From NCBI GenBank assembly GCA_034440615.1, contig JAOTOM010005151.1:1099501-1163500 (forward strand): 64,000 nucleotides of DNA, in the 5' to 3' direction. Positions 58,623 to 64,000 of this stretch are shown here, in pieces; within the stretch, counting starts at the first letter, position 1, and every line of letters starts with the position of its first letter. Under the pieces are notes generated by a model, which saw only the letters and a list, made by a program, of their open reading frames with translations, searched no databases and was not told where the DNA came from. A program made the translations under genes and the position numbers. The DNA is from Ashinkailepas kermadecensis. Taxonomy: Eukaryota > Arthropoda > Thecostraca > Neolepadidae.

Positions 58623-59032
58623 GGAACGCTGATGGTTGGTGTTGAGTTGGAGCCCATGGCTCGGTGGTATTTTCGTTTTGGGTGGGAGTGGGATTTTTTC
58701 AAGAATTAATTAGTCTAGCTCTCTCAATGCATTGAAAATACAACTGCGGAAAAGTGCCCAAGACGCGGAGATGGCTCCAGATTTTATTCCGAGCTTGTCT
58801 GCTCCTGTGTAAGCATGTAAAAAGCTCATCCGGGTGACCCGGCGCTACCCGGCTTGACTGTCACGCTTTTATATCTCAATGACTTTCTTGGTACAGGATT
58901 TCAAGTCATATGCTCCTAACTTAAAACCAAAATTGATATCTAAAGTTGGATTTTTAGCAACCTTCAGCACCACATTCTTGTTGAAATACGCGGGCCTTTT
59001 TTGTTTGTTTCAAGAATAGACTTTATGGTGGA

Positions 59033-59376
59033 ACTTAGACGGCGCCGGTCCAGCCGGCACCGGCTTGGGGTCGGCCAGCCAGCCACTCAATTATATCGTC
59101 GTGTCACTTAGACGGCGCCGGTCCAGCCGGCACCGGCTTGGGGTCGGCCAGCCAGCCACTCAATTATATCGTCGTGTCACTTAGACGGCGCCGGTCCAGC
59201 CGGCACCGGCTTGGGGTCGGCCAGCCAGCCACTTAGACGGCGCCGGTCCAGCCGGCACCGGCTTGGGGTCAGCCAGCCAGCCACTCAATTATATCGTCGT
59301 GTCACTTAGACGGCGCCGGTCCAGCCGGCACCGGCTTGGGGTCGGCCAGCCAGCCACTCAATTATATCGTCGTGCT
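59033..59376. repeat. 73-bp minisatellite, about 4.7 copies
   Basis: Units start at 59033, 59106, 59179, 59231 (shortened, 52-bp unit before it) and 59304 with core ACTTAGACGGCGCCGGTCCA and TCAATTATATCGTCGTG. Near-identical copies. Confidence 0.95.
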
Positions 59377-59384
59377 CAGTGACC

Positions 59385-59715
59385 TGGGTGCTCAGAGGAC
59401 AGGCGACTGCAGGTAGCTGGCCATAGTCCGGTGGCAGAGGACAGGCGACTGCAGGTAGCTGGCCATAGTCCGGTGGAAGGTGCCGCAGATGCGTTCTCAG
59501 AGGACAGGCGACTGCAGGTAGCTGGCGATAGTCCGGTGCAAGGTGCCGCAGATGGCGATAGTCCGGTGCAAGGTGCCGCAGATGCGACTGCAGGTAGCTG
59601 GCGATAGTCCGGTGCAAGGTGCCGCAGATGGCGATAGTCCGGTGCAAGGTGCCGCAGATGCCCTGGGTGCTCAGGGGACAGGCGACTGCAGGTAGCTGGT
59701 GATAGTCCGGTGGAA
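59385..59715. repeat. Complex minisatellite of about 42-bp and 28-bp units
   Basis: Alternating modules GACAGGCGACTGCAGGTAGC, TGGC(C/G)ATAGTCCGGTG and AAGGTGCCGCAGATG, with nested repeats of the last two. It begins nine bases after the 73-bp array ends. Confidence 0.92.
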
Positions 59716-59929
59716 CGTGCCGTCGTACACTGAGCGGGAAGGCTGTGAAATATAATAATGTGACGCGGCGTAACATCTATGTTATTCAGACCCTTCCGCG
59801 CCGTACATTTAATAAGTAGACCAAGTTCGAGATAAGTAAACCACATTCGGCAGATGTCTTCGATTTCAGCAAGATTGCAGCATGTGTCAACTGAAGCGGT
59901 TTGCTTTTTAATGTACATGTGCAGAAACT

Positions 59930-60370
59930 GGACACACCACTTCCTACGGACTTAGACTTTAACAAAACGTTTTATAAAGTTCCACACAAACCTCTAATTC
60001 GCCAGTTGGAGTAGCACAGGATTCATGGAAAAAATTTGAGCAGGATTGAAGCATGGTTAAGGGAAAGGAGACAAGGACACAAAGGGTCGCATTACATTGA
60101 TGCAAATATGAATGGGGGGATGCTATCAATGTGGTATCACAGGGCTCCGTTCTCGGCCCACTTTTTCATCATATTTGTGAACAACATTGCGGTGGTGCTG
60201 ACAAATCTGATGCATAAATTAGCTGATGTCAAGTTGGTATGACCGGCTAGCATTGGTGACGAATCAAATAATATCCAGCTAGACTTACAGGGTCTAAAAT
60301 TTGGGCTGATAAACGATGGATATCTTTTAACCAAGATAAGTACACGGTTATGCATCTGGGATCTGGGTTC
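59930..60370 (+). mobile_element. LINE fragment, CR1-like reverse transcriptase core
   Basis: Translated pieces read NKTFYKVPHKPLI, then SRIEAWLRERRQ, then a decayed APFSAHFFIIFVNNI (the family's GSVLGPLLFhIYINDI block), then KLADVKLV, then [17 protein letters not shown]. The order matches the finger and palm of non-LTR reverse transcriptase, and the part from KLAD on is clearly the same family as 13440-14330. Stops and indels make it a pseudogene. A compound microsatellite interrupts it at 60381, shortly after the point matching MHLRSG in the other copy. Confidence 0.82.
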
Positions 60371-60380
60371 TCACGCCAAT

Positions 60381-60492
<112 letters not shown>

Positions 60493-60599
60493 ACATATGT
60501 ATGCATGTATGTATGTATACATGGCTATGCAACGGGCTTAAACTTTCTACCCCTCACAGTATGGGTGGATGAGAGGGAGTGACCCCCTCCCCATTCAGT

Positions 60600-60960
60600 G
60601 ACTTTTGTTAGAGATACAGAGATGCGATAAGCGGCATGGGGAAGCTACATCCTTGAATATTTATAATTCCTTGGCACATTTATCTTTTTTGGCTGACCTT
60701 CCAGGTCCGATCAAAAAGTTCAATGTTGGGGGGCGGTCCGTCACCTGTGTTCGCCGTAGTTTTTGGACTCTAATCCTAATATAGATGCGATTTAGTGCTT
60801 GAATATTGACAACATGCAAGCTGAAGACTTAGTCTAGTACAGGTGACACGTGCAAGGGTCAAGGTCATGGAGCCCGTCAGGGTCAAATGCGTGGAAAATG
60901 TGATGGGCTGTTGAAGACGATGATTTTCGAAACAAATGGCACTTAGCGAAAGATAATGGG
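60600..60960. repeat. Dispersed repeat B, copy 2
   Basis: Aligns with 39166-39475: GACCTTCCAGGTC, CAATGTTGGG, TAGTTTTTGGACTCTAATCC, GACACGTGCAAGGGTCAAGG and GATGATTTTCGAAAC in the same order, with many substitutions. Confidence 0.7.
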
Positions 60961-61509
60961 TGGCACCAAATCCAACCATTTCCACCTCTTGGCGAACCTT
61001 CGAGGAATGTCTTCCCTCCAAAATTAGAATTTTAAAGCCGTTAAAAAATTCAGAGATTAATTCAAAGTTTCTTTTCGATAGAATGCATGGACCTCGATCA
61101 TATCCGAAAAGGACTTGTTGTTGAAAAGTACCCTGGTGTAGCCATTTCTTTTAATACATAATACCTCGCATTTTAGCCTGCAGAGCCCCATTGCTACATG
61201 TAATTTCGGTACGTTTCAGGTCATATCTCCGTGGCCTAACGTGATGTTGACTTGAAACATGGCACGCTTTTAGTAGGCATAAAATGCCACTACATATATT
61301 CCGGGTTTCAAGAATATTAATTATTAACAGAGTAAGACGTAAGTAGATAATAGTACGTAGTAAGACTAGCAGAATTGTTTTTTTATAGTTCATTTCACCC
61401 AGGTACATGAGGTCACATTTCATATTTGTTGTTCTTTTGTCATTCGTCTATTCACCCACAATTCATGTCTGACTGCATCTTGCATGAATTGCATGAAACA
61501 TGTTTCAAA

Positions 61510-61625
61510 GCATACAAGAGCCTATATGAGAAGGGGCACTGGGCGTATATCATAAGTGGTACATGGTCACATCGTCATAGTTGGTGACACCGTGAGCTGT
61601 TGTGGCCCTTGAGATGAGGTTATGA
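61510..61625. repeat. Dispersed repeat D, copy 2
   Basis: Partner of 55005-55120 (GGGCACTGGGCGTATATCAT, AAGTGGTACATGGTCACATC, GTCATAGTTGGTGACACCGT). Confidence 0.7.
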
Positions 61626-64000
61626 CCTGATTTTGACCAGCTCCGCTATCTTCAGAGACTAGAACGCAATTTTCCGCACAAATCATGAGACGGCAGGAAC
61701 GCATAGATCATGAAACAGAAGGTATGCCAAATGTCACAGCGGTAGCGTGAACGGTTCAGGTGGTGCCCCAAAAATACCAGGGGAAGGGAAAAATTACCAG
61801 CCCTCGCAATGCGCTGATTAATATTCATTGGTTATCTTACTCAAATATGATTGCCATTGCTTGCAACTACATCATTATGGTTTCTTTTGCATTCCCTAAT
61901 ATGACACACTGCAGTCTTATTAGCAGCCTATGAGAAGACCGATTGCAACTAACCCGAATTGGGAGCAATGTTCCGGCTGACAACTTGCGAAAACTACCCC
62001 TTGCTTAGGCATCATGAAAGGCTGGAAAAGAGTAGAGAGGACACGTTCTAGTCGAGCGTCGCCGCAGCACCGCAAACTTCAAGGCCATTGCATGCCCGCG
62101 CCTTCGTGTTTCAGCCCATTTCATGACGTCACCCAAAAATAACGCAATGGCGTGACGAAAGGGCCGCACTGGTCCACTCATGAGCTGTACGCCGGAATAA
62201 GTCATGAGCGACACTAGACTGCAGGTATTTCGGTCACACTTGGACCAGATCAATGCGCAACTACGAGCTCCACTCCACGAAAGCTCAGATACGTCATAGG
62301 TCAGGCAAAAACGCGATGTGAAATGTACGTAACATGCGCCCCTATCCGAAGTCCGAAGTCCAGGAAACTGGCGGGGTAAAATCTGATCTGTTTGGCTGTT
62401 CTTTACCAAGCAAAATAAATCAGCAATGAACTGATGCACATTCATAAAGCAGATTTTTCAAATAAACGTAGTGATAGATGGGCGCCACCGCCTAGGGAAA
62501 AAAAATATTGTATCCGCCTTCTCCGCCTAGGCTCCTTTGAAGTTCAACAATGCATGTACAAAAGCGTTTTTTTATACATGGACATAACTGACGTGAAAAC
62601 GTGATTTCTATCTCTACCCAAGACAATATTTTATCGGAGATAATATCACTTGATGTCAGCCCGTGCTTACATAATAATTCGATACGCGTGCTACGAGATC
62701 CCAATAAATAAAGCAATTTCCAGGGTGTTATTTCGCATTTTTCTGCTATCGAATCCCAATGAACTATACATGGTTTCTTTCAACTTATCAGGTTAATTCG
62801 TTCCATTTTATTCAGCAACACAGATCAAGCGGGGTCAAAACACTGTGTTCTTCTTCTCTTTTTTTTGGTGGGGGGGGGGGGGAAGGGAGTGGTAAGTTTA
62901 ATGTAATTAATGTAAAATATGACCCGAATCTCACCTCCATTTTCCCTGCCCTACCTGTGACTTTGTTGACCTAGTGGTAGGAGCCTTTGTAAGCCCTCAC
63001 AGGAGATAAGTATGACACGTAAGTAAGGAAGTAAGTAATGAGGTAAGTATGATCAGCCTTAATATTTCTGACATTGTGCATGAACTTCAATAATCTCCAA
63101 GACAGGCCGAAAACGTAATGGTAGAAGTCGGAGAATCTCCCGAGTATGTGGAACAAAATGCTCCTGACATAATGGTATGTACTAGTTATGAACAATTATT
63201 TGTTGCAATCTACCGAAATATATCAGCATTCAGAGTTTTATCCTTGTTATATAAGGCATCGAATCCTACATCATGCTAAAGAACATTTGACACGACAATG
63301 ATCAGTTGTACTAACTCGAGCGCAGCAAAGACAATGAAACAGTACCGAAATAACTTCATCTGGTTGCTACACTTAAGCAGCCTTTGGCTCAAAATTGGAA
63401 CTTGAAAGCCTGCAAGTAAGCAATGGTTGGACCTGCGTGTTGTTCTACCTATCGAGCAGTCCGCCCGTATGTAAGTGGCTCAAAATTGCTGTACCTGGCG
63501 ATTGTCCGACACTACCTTGCATGGAAGAGATCCCTTGGTAGCCGTCTTAAGTGATGTTCTCAAACAAGTACGATGCGCCTGTACCAGATACGTTCTTTCA
63601 TAATGGGTATTTTTGGCTCCAGAATACATTTGGCGTTGGATCATGCGTCATGCCATTCGTTTAGCTCAGCAGGAAACCGTAACTCGAAGAAAATCAATTC
63701 ACCAGGGCGGCCTTATTCTGGGCTAATGCTTGCCCCTCTTCCCCTTCGAAATTGGTATGTCACTGACGGACTTAGGGCGGATTACCTGACGCTCCGATCT
63801 TCCCAGCAAATCGAATGTGATGGTACAACTCAATATGTAGACATTCACGAACAAGCATTCTGCTGGGGAGCTGCTCATGCAGCGTCGATTAACATTTTCT
63901 GAACGGAGTGTTATGCTTACGTCCCGTCTTTGAATATATACTGAGCTTTTAACTTTTAACATGTAACTACTTTAATTACTTTTAGCATGTATAATTGCAA

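Noticed and set aside
63573..63902. 109-codon plus-strand frame as a kinase exon
   Set aside because: None of the motifs that should follow the glycine loop (VAVK lysine, helix C Glu, HRD) are present.

Overview
This is eukaryotic, metazoan DNA. It holds no compact gene array. One plus-strand gene was recognised, split into twelve short exons over about 48.7 kb (9364-58056). It encodes most of a discoidin domain receptor (DDR), the collagen-binding receptor tyrosine kinase family. Spliced together, the exons give 651 uninterrupted codons: discoidin (DS) domain, DS-like domain, extracellular juxtamembrane stalk, one membrane helix, long cytoplasmic juxtamembrane region, and the start of the kinase domain up to its glycine loop. 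All eleven exon-exon joints agree in reading phase. The signal-peptide exon and the remaining kinase exons were not found and probably lie outside. Exons are GC-rich and introns AT-richer. The protein looks more like protostome/arthropod DDRs than vertebrate DDR1/DDR2 (for example the GYEWVGW and ITFEFD..RNFS stretches), so an invertebrate is likely; the species cannot be named.

Layout: 1-9363 is upstream or first-intron DNA with minisatellites (68-bp, 60-bp, 30-bp), a (TA)n tract and an old dispersed repeat. Exons 1-3 (9364-22530) build the DS domain, exons 4-6 (25942-37247) the DS-like domain, exons 7-8 (44940-46874, less certain) the stalk, exon 9 (51600-51805) the membrane helix, exons 10-11 (55559-56908) the juxtamembrane tail, and exon 12 (57952-58056) the start of the kinase. 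58057-64000 is intron with minisatellites, a LINE fragment and a (CA)n(TA)n tract.

Introns are packed with repeats: a 69-bp minisatellite of about 2.55 kb (32640-35195), a 15-bp minisatellite of about 2.1 kb (48104-50232), a 42-bp array, a 650-bp GA/GATAGA microsatellite, two LINE (CR1-like) fragments, hAT-like MITEs, a TTAA-flanked piggyBac-like element, a Foldback-like element and several dispersed repeat pairs.

The most striking pattern is that many exon edges are themselves the first unit of a local tandem repeat. Splice acceptors of exons 1, 6 and 9 and donors of exons 2, 3, 6 and 10 are each repeated several times in the adjoining intron. This gives arrays of decoy splice sites, and at exons 8/9 a phase-matched alternative donor/acceptor pair. 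A second notable point is that candidate exon 8 lies inside the piggyBac-like element. No RNA gene, CRISPR array or prokaryotic feature was found.
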